A stretch of DNA of 64,000 nt, taken from positions 1,550,001-1,614,000 of the forward strand of contig JAZDXN010000026.1 in NCBI GenBank assembly GCA_037013495.1. The letters run 5' to 3'. The stretch comes from Hippophae tibetana (Eukaryota; Streptophyta; Magnoliopsida; Rosales; Elaeagnaceae). The translations under genes were made by a program, and so were the position numbers. Below the pieces are notes generated by a model. It was not told where the DNA came from, made no database searches, and was given only the letters and a program-made list of their open reading frames with translations. Shown one piece after another: positions 42,194 through 56,016 of the stretch (position 1 is the first letter of the stretch; every line of letters begins with the position of its first letter).

Positions 42194-42557
42194 GAGATAT
42201 TGGTGCCAACCTAGGTTTGATTATTTATATTTTCAATCAATCCCTATTCTTCAAAAAAAAATAAGAGAAGAGAAAAAGAAAGAGGACGTCGTTCATATGT
42301 TCAAAAACAAAAAAAAACATTTGGTAAATATGAGTTACAACTTTCAACGGAGATAACTTTTGACTCGGGTATCGAAACAACTATTATAATATATCAAATC
42401 GAAGCTCATATCAAATTACACAATATGTTTTGGTACTGCAAAGGAAAATCGTTTTTGTACCCAAATTACATTGTTTATATCACTTACCAATTGTTTAATG
42501 TTTTTGAAGCACCTTTTTCATTTTACTTACTTATGGTTAATTCATAGAGTTATACAG
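42194..42557 (+). repeat. D monomer, left boundary of the 8 kb duplication
   Basis: A D unit with aggacgtcg and the private ccaattgtttaatg near 42488. The same private change occurs near 50493 in the B/D hybrid at 50201, so the D half of that hybrid was copied from this monomer or the reverse. Confidence 0.9.
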
Positions 42558-44015
42558 GAGATATTGGTGCCAACCTAGGTTTGATTATTTATATTTTCAA
42601 TCAATCCCTATTCTTCAAAAAAAAATAATAGAAGAGAAAAAGAAAGAGGATGTCGTTCATATTTTCAAAAACAAAAAAAAACATTTGGTAAATATGAGTT
42701 ACAACTTTCAACGGAGATAACTTTTAACTCGGGTATCGAAACCACTATTATAATATATCAAATCGAAGCCCGTGTCAAATTACACAATATTTTGTAGTCC
42801 AATCAAAGGAAATCGTTTTGGTACCAAAATTACATCGTTTACATCACTTACCAAGTGTTTAAAGTTTTTGAGGCATCTTTTTCATTTTACTTACTTCTGG
42901 TTAATTCAATAGAGCTATACAAGAGATATTGGTGCCAACCTAGGTTTGATTATTTATATTTTCCATCAATCCCTATTCTTCAAAAAAAAAATAAGAGAAG
43001 AGAAAGAGAAAGAGGATGTCGTTTATATTTTCAAAAACAAAAAAAACATTTGGTAAATATGAGTTACAAATTTCCAGGAAGATAACTTTTGACTCGGGTA
43101 TCGAAACCACTATTATAATATATCAAATCGATGCTCGAATCAAATTACATAATATGTTTTGGTCCCGTCAAAGAAAATCGTTTTTGTACCCAAATTACAT
43201 CATTTACACCATTTTCCGTGTGTTTAAAGTTTTTGACGCACCATTTTCAATTTACTTATTTCTGGTTAATTCATAGAATTATACAGGAGATATTGGTGCC
43301 AACCTAGGTTTGATTATTTATATTTTCAATCAATCCCTATTCTTCAAAAAAAAAAATAAGAGAAGAGAAAGGGAAAGACGATGTCGTTTATATTTTCAAA
43401 AACAAAAAAACATTTGGTAAATATGAGTTACAAATTTCCAGGAAGATAACTTTAGACTCGGGTACCGAAACCACTATTATAATTTATCAAATCGAACCCC
43501 GTATCAAATTACACAATATGTTGTAGTCCAATCAAAGGAAATCATTTTTGTACCCAAATTACATTGTTTATATCACTTACCAAGTGTTTAAAGTTTTTGA
43601 AGCACCTTTATCATTTTACTTACTTCTGGTTAATTCAATAGATCTATACAGGAGATATTGGTGCCAACCTAGGTTTGATTATTTATATTTTCCATCAATC
43701 CCTATTCTTCAAAAACAAATAAGAGAAGAGAAAAAGAAAGAGAATGTCGTTTACATTTTCAAAAATAAAAAAAACATTTGGTAAATATGAGTTACAACTT
43801 TCAACGGAGATAACTTTTGACTCGGGTATCGAAACAACTATTATAATATATCAAATCGAAGCTCGTATCAAATAACACAATATTTTTTGGTACTGCCAAG
43901 GAAAAGCATTTTTGTACCCAAATTAAATTGTTTATATAACTTACCAAGTGTTTAAAGTTTTTGAACCACCTTTTTCATTTTACTTACTTATGGTTAATTC
44001 AATAGAGCTATAGAG
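42558..44015 (+). repeat. Island of 12-mer types (A/6, 7, 8, 10/C) inside the four-mer array
   Basis: Starts are 42558 (A start, type 6 end), 42923 (7), 43287 (8) and 43652 (type 9/10-like start, C end). Type 6 marks: tttaactcgg, ttggtacc. Type 7: tttccagg with gaatcaaatt. Type 8: ttgtagtcc and agatctatac. Both edges are hybrid monomers, so the island entered by homologous exchange with, or conversion from, 12-mer DNA. Confidence 0.9.
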
Positions 44016-46563
44016 GAGATATTGGTGCCAACCTAGGTTTGATTATTTATATTTTCAATCAATCCCTATTCTTCAAAAAAAAATAAGAGAAGAGAAAAAG
44101 AAAGAGGATGTCGTTCATATGTTCAAAAACAAAAAAACATTTGGTAAATATGAGTTACAACTTTCAACGGAGATAAATTTTGACTCGGGTATCGAAACAA
44201 CTATTATAATATATCAAATCGAAGCTCATATCAAATTACACAATATGTTTTGGTACTGCAAAGGAAAATCGTTTTTGTACCCAAATTACATTGTTTATAT
44301 CACTTACCAAGTGTTTAATGTTTTTGAAGCACCTTTTTCATTTTACTTACTTATGGTTAATTCATAGAGTTATACAGGAGATATTGGTGCCAACCTAGGT
44401 TTGATTATTTATATTTTCAATCAATCCCTATTCTTCAAAAAAAAAATAAGAGAAGAGAAAAAGAAAGAGGATGTCGTTCATATTTTCAAAAACAAAAAAA
44501 CATTTGGTAAATATGACTTACAACTTTCAACGGAGATAACTTTTGACTCGGGTATTGAAACCACTATTATAATATATGAAATCAAGCTCGTATCAATTTA
44601 CACAATATGTTTTGGCACTGCAAAGGAAAATCGTTTTTGTACCCAAATTACATTGTTTATATCACTTACCAAGTGTTTAAAGTTTTTGAAGCACCTTTAT
44701 CATTTTACTTACTTCTGGTTAATTCAATAGAGCTATACAGGAGATATTGGTGCCAACCTAGGTTTGATTATTTATATTTTCAATAAATCCCTATTCTTCA
44801 AAAGAAAAATAAGAGAAGAGAAAAAGAAAGAGGATGTCGTTCACATTTTCAAAAATAAAAAAAAATTGGTAAATATGAGTTACAAATTTAAACGGAGATA
44901 ACTTTTGACTCGGGTATCGAAACCACTATTATAATATATCAAATCGAAGCTCGTATCAAATTACATAATATGTTTTGGTCCCGTCAAAGAAAATCGTTTT
45001 TGCACCCAAATTACATCGTTTACACCACTTTCCGTGTTTTAAAGTTTTTGACGCACCATTTTCAATTTACTTACTTCTGGTTTAATTCAATAGAGCTATA
45101 CAGGAGACATTGGTACCAACCTAGGTTTGATTATTAATATTTTCAATCAATCCCTATTCTTCAAAAAAAAAAATAAGAGAAGAGAAAAAGAAAGAGAATG
45201 TCGTTTACATTTTCAAAAATAAAAAAACATTTGGTAAATATGAGTTACAAATTTCAACATAGATAACTTTTGACTCGGGTATCGAAACAACTATTATAAT
45301 ATATCAAATCGAAGCTCGTATCAAATAACACAATATGTTTTGGTACTGCAAAGGAAAATCGTTTTTGTACCCAAATTACATTGTTTATATCACTTACCAA
45401 GTGTTTAATGTTTTTGAAGCACCTTTTTCATTTTACTTACTTATGGTTAATTCATAGAGTTATACGGGAGATATTGGTGCCAACCTAGGTTTGATTATTT
45501 ATATTTTCAATCAATCCCTATTCTTCAAAAAAAAAAAAATAAGAGAAGAGAAAAAGAAAGAGGATGTCGTTCATATTTTCAAAAACAAAAAAACATTTGG
45601 TAAATATGAGTTACAACTTTCAACGGAGATAACTTTTGACTCGGGTATTGAAACCACTATTATAATATATCAAATCAAGCTCGTATCAATTTACACAATA
45701 TGTTTTGGCACTGCAAAGGAAAATCGTTTTTTGTACCCAAATTACATTGTTTATATCACTTACCAAGTGTTTAAAGTTTTTGAAGCACCTTTATCATTTT
45801 ACTTACTTCTGGTTAATTCAATAGAGCTATATAGGAGATATTGGTGCCAACCTAGGTTTGATTATTTATATTTTCAATAAATCCTATTCTTCAAAAGAAA
45901 AATAAGAGAAGAGAAAAAGAAAGAGGATGTCGTTCACATTTTCAAAAATAAAAAGTAATTGGTAAATATGAGTTACAAATTTAAACGGAGATAACTTTTG
46001 ACTCGGGTATCGAAACCACTATTATAATATATCAAATCGAAGCTCGTATCAAATTACATAATATGTTTTTGGTCCCGTCAAAGAAAATCGTTTTTGCACC
46101 CAAATTACATCGTTTACACCACTTTCCGTGTTTTAAAGTTTTTGACGCACCATTTTCAATTTACTTACTTCTGGTTTAATTCAATAGAGCTATACAGGAG
46201 ACATTGGTACCAACCTAGGTTTGATTATTAATATTTTCAATCAATCCCTATTATTCAAAAAAAAAAATAAGAGAAGAGAAAAAGAAAGAGAATGTCGTTT
46301 ACATTTTCAAAAATAAAAAAAACATTTGGTAAATATGAGTTACAACTGTCAACATAGATAACTTTTGACTCGGGTATCGAAACAACTATTATAATATATC
46401 AAATCGAAGCTCGTATCAAATAACACAATATTTTTTGGTACTGCCAAGGAAAATCATTTTTGTACCCAAATTACATTGTTTATATCACTTACCAAGTGTT
46501 TAAAGTTTTTGAACCACCTTTTTCATTTTACTTACTTATGGTTAATTCAATAGAGCTATAGAG
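44016..46563 (+). repeat. Seven-mer D-A-B-C/D-A-B-C
   Basis: Starts are 44016 (D, private agataaattttg), 44378 (A, tatgacttac and atatgaaatc), 44741 (B), 45104 (C/D hybrid), 45468 (A, tacgggagat, A-run of 13), 45835 (B) and 46198 (C). The hybrid keeps C through caaataacacaata and then reads tgttttggtactgcaaag as D. Confidence 0.91.
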
Positions 46564-48380
46564 GAGATATTGGTGCCAACATAGGTTTGATTATTTATAT
46601 TTTCAATCAATCCCAATTCTTCAAAAAAAAATAAGAGAAGAGAAAAAGAAAGAGGATGTCGTTCATATGTTCAAAAAAAAAAAAACATTTGGTAAATATG
46701 AGTTACAACTTTCAACGGAGATAACTTTTGACTCGGGTATCGAAACAACTATTATAATATATCAAATCGAAGCTCATATCAAATTACACAATATGTTTTG
46801 GTACTGCAAAGGAAAATCGTTTTTGTACCCAAATACATTGTTTATATCACTTACCAAGTGTTTAATGTTTTTGAAGCACCTTTTTCATTTTACTTACTTA
46901 TGGTTAATTCATAGAGTTATACAGGAGATATTGGTGCCAACCTAGGTTTGATTATTTATATTTTCAATCAATCCCTATTCTTCAAAAAAAAAAAATAAGA
47001 GAAGAGAAAAAGAAAGAGGATGTCGTTCATATTTTCAAAAACAAAAAAAACATTTGGTAAATATGAGTTACAACTTTCAACGGAGATAACTTTTGACTCG
47101 GGTATTGAAACCACTATTATAATATATCAAATCAAGCTCGTATCAATTTACACAATATGTTTTGGCACTGCAAAGGAAAATCGTTTTTTGTACCCAAATT
47201 ACATTGTTTATATCACTTACCAAGTGTTTAAAGTTTTTGAAGCACCTTTATCATTTTACTTACTTCTGGTTAATTCAATAGAGCTATATAGGAGATATTG
47301 GTGCCAACCTAGGTTTGATTATTTATATTTTCAATAATTCCCTATTCTTCAAAAGAAAAATAAGAGAAGAGAAAAAGAAAGAGGATGTCGTTCACATTTT
47401 CAAAAATAAAAAGTAATTGGTAAATATGAGTTACAAATTTAAACGGAGATAACTTTTGACTCGGGTATCGAAACCACTATTATAATATATCAAATCGAAG
47501 CTCGTATCAAATTACATAATATGTTTTGGTCCCGTCAAAGAAAATCGTTTTTGCACCCAAATTACATCGTTTACACCACTTTCCGTGTTTTAAAGTTTTT
47601 GACGCACCATTTTCAATTTACTTACTTCTGGTTTAATTCAATAGAGCTATACAGGAGACATTGGTACCAACCTAGGTTTTGATTATTAATATTTTCAATC
47701 AATCCCTATTCTTCAAAAAAAAATAAGAGAAGAGAAAAAGAAAGAGAATGTCGTTTACATTTTCAAAAATAAAAAAACATTTGGTAAATATGAGTTACAA
47801 CTTTCAACATAGATAACTTTTGACTCGGGTATCGAAACAACTATTATAATATATCAAATCGAAGCTCGTATCAAATAACACAATATTTTTTGGTACTTCC
47901 AAGGAAAATCATTTTTGTACCCAAATTACATTGTTTATATCACTTACCAAGTGTTCAAAGTTTTTGAAGCACCTTTATCATTTTACTTACTTCTGGTTAA
48001 TTCAATAGAGCTATACAGGAGATACTGGTGCCAACCTAGGTTTGATTATTTATATTTTCAATAAATCCCTATTCTTCAAAAGAAAAATAAGAGAAGAGAA
48101 AAAGAAAGAGGATGTCGTTCACATTTTCAAAAAAAAAAAAAAATTGGTAAATATGAGTTACAAATTTAAACGGAGATAACTTTTGACTCGGGTATCGAAA
48201 CCACTATTATAATATATCAAATCGAAGCTCGTATCAAATTACACAATATGTTTTGGTCCCGTCAAAGAAAATCGTTTTTGCACCCAAATTACATCGTTTA
48301 CACCACTTACCAAGTGTTTAATGTTTTTGAAGCACCTTTTTCATTTTACTTACTTATGGTTAATTCATAGAGTTATACAG
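46564..48380 (+). repeat. Five-mer D-A-B-C/A-B/D
   Basis: Starts are 46564 (D), 46925 (A), 47292 (B), 47655 (C/A, gtgttcaaag) and 48019 (B/D). The last monomer is B through gtttacaccactt and then D (accaagtgtttaatg). Its start has a private gatactgg. Several one-base indels lie here. Confidence 0.9.
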
Positions 48381-50200
48381 GAGATATTGGTGCCAACCTA
48401 GGTTTGATTATTTATATTTTCAATCAATCCCTATTCTTCAAAAAAAAAATAAGAGAAGAGAAAAAAGAAAGAGGATGTCGTTCATATTTTCAAAAACAAA
48501 AAAAACATTTGGTAAATATGAGTTACAACTTTCAACGGAGATAACTTTTGACTCGGGTATTGAAACCACTATTATAATATATGAAATCAAGCTCGTATCA
48601 ATTTACACAATATGTTTTGGCACTGCAAAGGAAAATCGTTTTTGTACCCAAATTACATTGTTTATATCACTTACCAAGTGTTTAAAGTTTTTGAAGCACC
48701 TTTATCATTTTACTTACTTCTGGTTAATTCAATAGAGCTATACAGGAGATATTGGTGCCAACCTAGGTTTGATTATTTATATTTTCAATAAATCCCTATT
48801 CTTCAAAAGAAAAATAAGAGAAGAGAAAAAGAAAGAGGATGTCGTTCACATTTTCAAAAATAAAAAAAAATTGGTAAATATGAGTTACAAATTTAAACGG
48901 AGATAACTTTTGACTCGGGTATCGAAACCACTATTATAATATATCAAATCGAAGCTCGTATCAAATTACATAATATGTTTTGGTCCCGTCAAAGAAAATC
49001 GTTTTTGCACCCAAATTACATCGTTTACACCACTTTCCGTGTTTTAAAGTTTTTGACGCACCATTTTCAATTTACTTACTTCTGGTTTAATTCAATAGAG
49101 CTATACAGGAGACATTGGTACCAACCTAGGTTTGATTATTAATATTTTCAATCAATCCCTATTCTTCAAAAAAAAAATAAGAGAAGAGAAAAAGAAAGAG
49201 AATGTCCGTTTACATTTTCAAAAATAAAAAAACATTTGGTAAATATGAGTTACAAATTTCAACATAGATAACTTTTGACTCGGGTATCGAAACAACTATT
49301 ATAATATATCAAATCGAAGCTCGTATCAAATAACACAATATTTTTTGGTACTGCCAAGGAAAATCATTTTTGTACCCAAATTAAATTGTTTATATCACTT
49401 ACCAAGTGTTTAAAGTGTTTGAACCACCTTTTTCATTTTACTTACTTATGGTTAATTCAATAGAGCTATAGAGGAGATATTGGTGCCAACCTAGGTTTGA
49501 TTATTTATATTTTCAATCAATCCCTATTCTTCAAAAAAAAAATAAGAGAAGAGAAAAAGAAAGAGGATGTCGTTCATATGTTCAAAAAACAAAAAAACAT
49601 TTGGTAAATATGAGTGACAACTTTCAACGGAGATAACTTTTGACTCGGGTATCGAAACAACTATTATAATATATCAAATCGAAGCTCATATCAAATTACA
49701 CAATATGTTTTGGTACTGCAAAGGAAAATCGTTTTTGTACCCAAATTACATTGTTTATATCACTTACCAAGTGTTTAATGTTTTTGAAGCACCTTTTTCA
49801 TTTTACTTACTTATGGTTAATTCATAGAGTTATACAGGAGATATTGGTGCCAACCTAGGTTTGATTATTTATATTTTCAATCAATCCCTATTCTTCAAAA
49901 AAAAAATAAGAGAAGAGAAAAAGAAAGAGGATGTCGTTCATATTTTCAAAAACAAAAAAACATTTGGTAAATATGAGTTACAACTTTCAACGGAGATAAC
50001 TTTTGACTCGGGTATTGAAACCACTATTATAATATATGAAATCAAGCTCGTATCAATTTACACAATATGTTTTGGCACTGCAAAGGAAAATCGTTTTTGT
50101 ACCCAAATTACATTGTTTATATCACTTACCAAGTGTTTAAAGTTTTTGAAGCACCTTTATCATTTTACTTACTTCTGGTTAATTCAATAGAGCTATTCAG
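48381..50200 (+). repeat. A-B-C-D-A run of the four-mer array
   Basis: Starts are 48381 (A), 48746 (B), 49109 (C, extra base in aatgtccgtt), 49474 (D, gagtgacaac) and 49838 (A). The A units share atatgaaatc with 44378, 52381, 56017 and 57471. Confidence 0.91.
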
Positions 50201-50562
50201 GAGATATTGGTGCCAACCTAGGTTTGATTATTTATATTTTCAATAAATCCCTATTCTTCAAAAGAAAAATAAGAGAAGAGAAAAAGAAAGAGGATGTCGT
50301 TCACATTTTCAAAAATAAAAAAAAATTGGTAAATATGAGTTACAAATTTAAACAGAGATAACTTTTGACTCGGGTATCGAAACAACTATTATAATATATC
50401 AAATCGAAGCTCATATCAAATTACACAATATGTTTTGGTACTGCAAAGGAAAATCGTTTTTGTACCCAAATTACATTGTTTATATCACTTACCAATTGTT
50501 TAATGTTTTTGAAGCACCTTTTTCATTTTACTTACTTATGGTTAATTCATAGAGTTATACAG
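50201..50562 (+). repeat. B/D hybrid at the junction of the 8 kb tandem duplication
   Basis: It begins as B (ctattcagg just before it, caataaatcc, aatttaaac) and becomes D after gggtatcgaaac near 50383 (gaagctcat, ccaattgtttaatg). Left of the switch it pairs with 57834 onward; right of it, with 42.36 kb onward. It is the breakpoint monomer of the duplication. Confidence 0.88.
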
Positions 50563-52018
50563 GAGATATTGGTGCCAACCTAGGTTTGATTATTTATATT
50601 TTCAATCAATCCCTATTCTTCAAAAAAAAATAATAGAAGAGAAAAAGAAAGAGGATGTCGTTCATATTTTCAAAAACAAAAAAAACATTTGGTAAATATG
50701 AGTTACAACTTTCAACGGAGATAACTTTTAACTCGGGTATCGAAACCACTATTATAATATATCAAATCGAAGCCCGTGTCAAATTACACAATATTTTGTA
50801 GTCCAATCAAAGGAAATCGTTTTGGTACCAAAATTACATCGTTTACATCACTTACCAAGTGTTTAAAGTTTTTGAGGCATCTTTTTCATTTTACTTACTT
50901 CTGGTTAATTCAATAGAGCTATACAAGAGATATTGGTGCCAACCTAGGTTTGATTATTTATATTTTCAATCAATCCCTATTCTTCAAAAAAAAAATAAGA
51001 GAAGAGAAAGAGAAAGAGGATGTCGTTTATATTTTCAAAAACAAAAAAAACATTTGGTAAATATGAGTTACAAATTTCCAGGAAGATAACTTTTGACTCG
51101 GGTATCGAAACCACTATTATAATATATCAAATCGATGCTCGAATCAAATTACATAATATGTTTTGGTCCCGTCAAAGAAAATCGTTTTTGTACCCAAATT
51201 ACATCATTTACACCATTTTCCGTGTGTTTAAAGTTTTTGACGCACCATTTTCAATTTACTTATTTCTGCTTAATTCATAGAGTTATACAGGAGATATTGG
51301 TGCCAACCTAGGTTTGATTATTTATATTTTCAATCAATCCCTATTCTTCAAAAAAAAAATAAGAGAAGAGAAAGGGAAAGACGATGTCGTTTATATTTTC
51401 AAAAACAAAAAAACATTTGGTAAATATGAGTTACAAATTTCCAGGAAGATAACTTTAGACTCGGGTACCGAAACCACTATTATAATTTATCAAATCGAAC
51501 CCCGTATCAAATTACACAATATGTTGTAGTCCAATCAAAGGAAATCATTTTTGTACCCAAATTACATTGTTTATATCACTTACCAAGTGTTTAAAGTTTT
51601 TGAAGCACCTTTATCATTTTACTTACTTCTGGTTAATTCAATAGATCTATACAGGAGATATTGGTGCCAACCTAGGTTTGATTATTTATATTTTCCATCA
51701 ATCCCTATTCTTCAAAAACAAATAAGAGAAGAGAAAAAGAAAGAGAATGTCGTTTACATTTTCAAAAATAAAAAAACATTTGGTAAATATGAGTTACAAC
51801 TTTCAACGGAGATAACTTTTGACTCGGGTATCGAAACAACTATTATAATATATCAAATCGAAGCTCGTATCAAATAACACAATATTTTTTGGTACTGCCA
51901 AGGAAAATCATTTTTGTACCCAAATTAAATTGTTTATATAACTTACCAAGTGTTTTAAAGTTTTTGAACCACCTTTTTCATTTTACTTACTTATGGTTAA
52001 TTCAATAGAGCTATAGAG
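50563..52018 (+). repeat. Second copy of the 12-mer-type island (A/6, 7, 8, 10/C)
   Basis: Starts are 50563, 50927, 51291 and 51655, matching 42558, 42923, 43287 and 43652 at an offset of about 8004 bp. Shared private changes include aatagaagag, cgtgtcaaat, acaagagat, cgatgctcg and tcgggtaccg, so both islands come from one event. Confidence 0.92.
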
Positions 52019-54565
52019 GAGATATTGGTGCCAACCTAGGTTTGATTATTTATATTTTCAATCAATCCCTATTCTTCAAAAAAAAATAAGAGAAGAGAAA
52101 AAGAAAGAGGATGTCGTTCATATGTTCAAAAACAAAAAAACATTTGGTAAATATGAGTTACAACTTTCAACGGAGATAAATTTTGACTCGGGTATCGAAA
52201 CAACTATTATAATATATCAAATCGAAGCTCATATCAAATTACACAATATGTTTTGGTACTGCAAAGGAAAATCGTTTTTGTACCCAAATTACATTGTTTA
52301 TATCACTTACCAAGTGTTTAATGTTTTTGAAGCACCTTTTTCATTTTACTTACTTATGGTTAATTCATAGAGTTATACAGGAGATATTGGTGCCAACCTA
52401 GGTTTGATTATTTATATTTTCAATCAATCCCTATTCTTCAAAAAAAAATAAGAGAAGAGAAAAAGAAAGAGGATGTCGTTCATATTTTCAAAAACAAAAA
52501 AACATTTGGTAAATATGACTTACAACTTTCAACGGAGATAACTTTTGACTCGGGTATTGAAACCACTATTATAATATATGAAATCAAGCTCGTATCAATT
52601 TACACAATATGTTTTGGCACTGCAAAGGAAAATCGTTTTTGTACCCAAATTACATTGTTTATATCACTTACCAAGTGTTTAAAGTTTTTGAAGCACCTTT
52701 ATCATTTTACTTACTTCTGGTTAATTCAATAGAGCTATACAGGAGATATTGGTGCCAACCTAGGTTTGATTATTTATATTTTCAATAAATCCCTATTCTT
52801 CAAAAGAAAAATAAGAGAAGAGAAAAAGAAAGAGGATGTCGTTCACATTTTCAAAAATAAAAAAAAATTGGTAAATATGAGTTACAAATTTAAACGGAGA
52901 TAACTTTTGACTCGGGTATCGAAACCACTATTATAATATATCAAATCGAGGCTCGTATCAAATTACATAATATGTTTTGGTCCCGTCAAAGAAAATCGTT
53001 TTTGCACCCAAATTACATCGTTTACACCACTTTCCGTGTTTTAAAGTTTTTGACGCACCATTTTCAATTTACTTACTTCTGGTTTAATTCAATAGAGCTA
53101 TACAGGAGACATTGGTACCAACCTAGGTTTGATTATTAATATTTTCAATCAATCCCTATTCTTCAAAAAAAAAAAATAAGAGAAGAGAAAAAGAAAGAGA
53201 ATGTCGTTTACATTTTCAAAAATAAAAAAACATTTGGTAAATATGAGTTACAAATTTCAACATAGATAACTTTTGACTCGGGTATCGAAACAACTATTAT
53301 AATATATCAAATCGAAGCTCGTATCAAATAACACAATATGTTTTGGTACTGCAAAGGAAAATCGTTTTTGTACCCAAATTACATTGTTTATATCACTTAC
53401 CAAGTGTTTAATGTTTTTGAAGCACCTTTTTCATTTTACTTACTTATGGTTAATTCATAGAGTTATACGGGAGATATTGGTGCCAACCTAGGTTTGATTA
53501 TTTATATTTTCAATCAATCCCTATTCTTCAAAAAAAAAAAAATAAGAGAAGAGAAAAAGAAAGAGGATGTCGTTCATATTTTCAAAAACAAAAAAACATT
53601 TGGTAAATATGAGTTACAACTTTCAACGGAGATAACTTTTGACTCGGGTATTGAAACCACTATTATAATATATCAAATCAAGCTCGTATCAATTTACACA
53701 ATATGTTTTGGCACTGCAAAGGAAAATCGTTTTTGTACCCAAATTACATTGTTTATATCACTTACCAAGTGTTTAAAGTTTTTGAAGCACCTTTATCATT
53801 TTACTTACTTCTGGTTAATTCAATAGAGCTATATAGGAGATATTGGTGCCAACCTAGGTTTGATTATTTATATTTTCAATAAATCCCTATTCTTCAAAAG
53901 AAAAATAAGAGAAGAGAAAAAGAAAGAGGATGTCGTTCACATTTTCAAAAATAAAAAGTAATTGGTAAATATGAGTTACAAATTTAAACGGAGATAACTT
54001 TTGACTCGGGTATCGAAACCACTATTATAATATATCAAATCGAAGCTCGTATCAAATTACATAATATGTTTTGGTCCCGTCAAAGAAAATCGTTTTTGCA
54101 CCCAAATTACATCGTTTACACCACTTTCCGTGTTTTAAAGTTTTTGACGCACCATTTTCAATTTACTTACTTCTGGTTTAATTCAATAGAGCTATACAGG
54201 AGACATTGGTACCAACCTAGGTTTGATTATTAATATTTTCAATCAATCCCTATTATTCAAAAAAAAAAAATAAGAGAAGAGAAAAAGAAAGAGAATGTCG
54301 TTTACATTTTCAAAAATAAAAAAACATTTGGTAAATATGAGTTACAACTGTCAACATAGATAACTTTTGACTCGGGTATCGAAACAACTATTATAATATA
54401 TCAAATCGAAGCTCGTATCAAATAACACAATATTTTTTGGTACTGCCAAGGAAAATCATTTTTGTACCCAAATTACATTGTTTATATCACTTACCAAGTG
54501 TTTAAAGTTTTTGAACCACCTTTTTCATTTTACTTACTTATGGTTAATTCAATAGAGCTATAGAG
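52019..54565 (+). repeat. Seven-mer D-A-B-C/D-A-B-C, second copy
   Basis: Starts are 52019, 52381, 52743, 53106 (C/D), 53471 (tacgggagat), 53837 and 54200. It repeats 44016-46563 including agataaattttg, tatgacttac and the same C/D junction. Confidence 0.91.
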
Positions 54566-56016
54566 GAGATATTGGTGCCAACATAGGTTTGATTATTTAT
54601 ATTTTCAATCAATCCCAATTCTTCAAAAAAAAATAAGAGAAGAGAAAAAGAAAGAGGATGTCGTTCATATGTTCAAAAAAAAAACATTTGGTAAATATGA
54701 GTTACAACTTTCAACGGAGATAACTTTTGACTCGGGTATCGAAACAACTATTATAATATATCAAATCGAAGCTCATATCAAATTACACAATATGTTTTGG
54801 TACTGCAAAGGAAAATCGTTTTTGTACCCAAATTACATTGTTTATATCACTTACCAAGTGTTTAATGTTTTTGAAGCACCTTTTTCATTTTACTTACTTA
54901 TGGTTAATTCATAGAGTTATACAGGAGATATTGGTGCCAACCTAGGTTTGATTATTTATATTTTCAATCAATCCCTATTCTTCAAAAAAAAAAAAAATAA
55001 GAGAAGAGAAAAAGAAAGAGGATGTCGTTCATATTTTCAAAAACAAAAAAACATTTGGTAAATATGAGTTACAACTTTCAACGGAGATAACTTTTGACTC
55101 GGGTATTGAAACCACTATTATAATATATCAAATCAAGCTCGTATCAATTTACACAATATGTTTTGGCACTGCAAAGGAAAATCGTTTTTGTACCCAAATT
55201 ACATTGTTTATATCACTTACCAAGTGTTTAAAGTTTTTGAAGCACCTTTATCATTTTACTTACTTCTGGTTAATTCAATAGAGCTATATAGGAGATATTG
55301 GTGCCAACCTAGGTTTGATTATTTATATTTTCAATAAATCCCTATTCTTCAAAAGAAAAATAAGAGAAGAGAAAAAGAAAGAGGATGTCGTTCACATTTT
55401 CAAAAATAAAAAGTAATTGGTAAATATGAGTTACAAATTTAAACGGAGATAACTTTTGACTCGGGTATCGAAACCACTATTATAATATATCAAATCGAAG
55501 CTCGTATCAAATTACATAATAAGTTTTGGTCCCGTCAAAGAAAATCGTTTTTGCACCCAAATTACATCGTTTACACCACTTTCCGTGTTTTAAAGTTTTT
55601 GACGCACCATTTTCAATTTACTTACTTCTGGTTTAATTCAATAGAGCTATACAGGAGACATTGGTACCAACCTAGGTTTGATTATTAATATTTTCAATCA
55701 ATCCCTATTCTTCAAAAAAAAATAAGAGAAGAGAAAAAGAAAGAGAATGTCGTTTACATTTTCAAAAATAAAAAAACATTTGGTAAATATGAGTTACAAA
55801 TTTCAACATAGATAACTTTTGACTCGGGTATCGAAACAACTATTATAATATATCAAATCGAAGCTCGTATCAAATAACACAATATTTTTTGGTACTTCCA
55901 AAGAAAATCGTTTTTGCACCCAAATTACATCGTTTACACCACTTACCAAGTGTTTAATGTTTTTGAAGCACCTTTTTCATTTTACTTACTTATGGTTAAT
56001 TCATAGAGTTATACAG
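54566..56016 (+). repeat. D-A-B plus a C/B/D composite monomer
   Basis: Starts are 54566 (D), 54925 (A, A-run of 14), 55292 (B, private aataagtttt) and 55655 (composite). The composite starts as the C of 47655 through ggtacttcca near 55900, then continues as the B/D monomer of 48019 (aagaaaatcgtttttgcacc, then accaagtgtttaatg). One monomer is missing compared with copy 1 of the 8 kb duplication. Confidence 0.9.
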
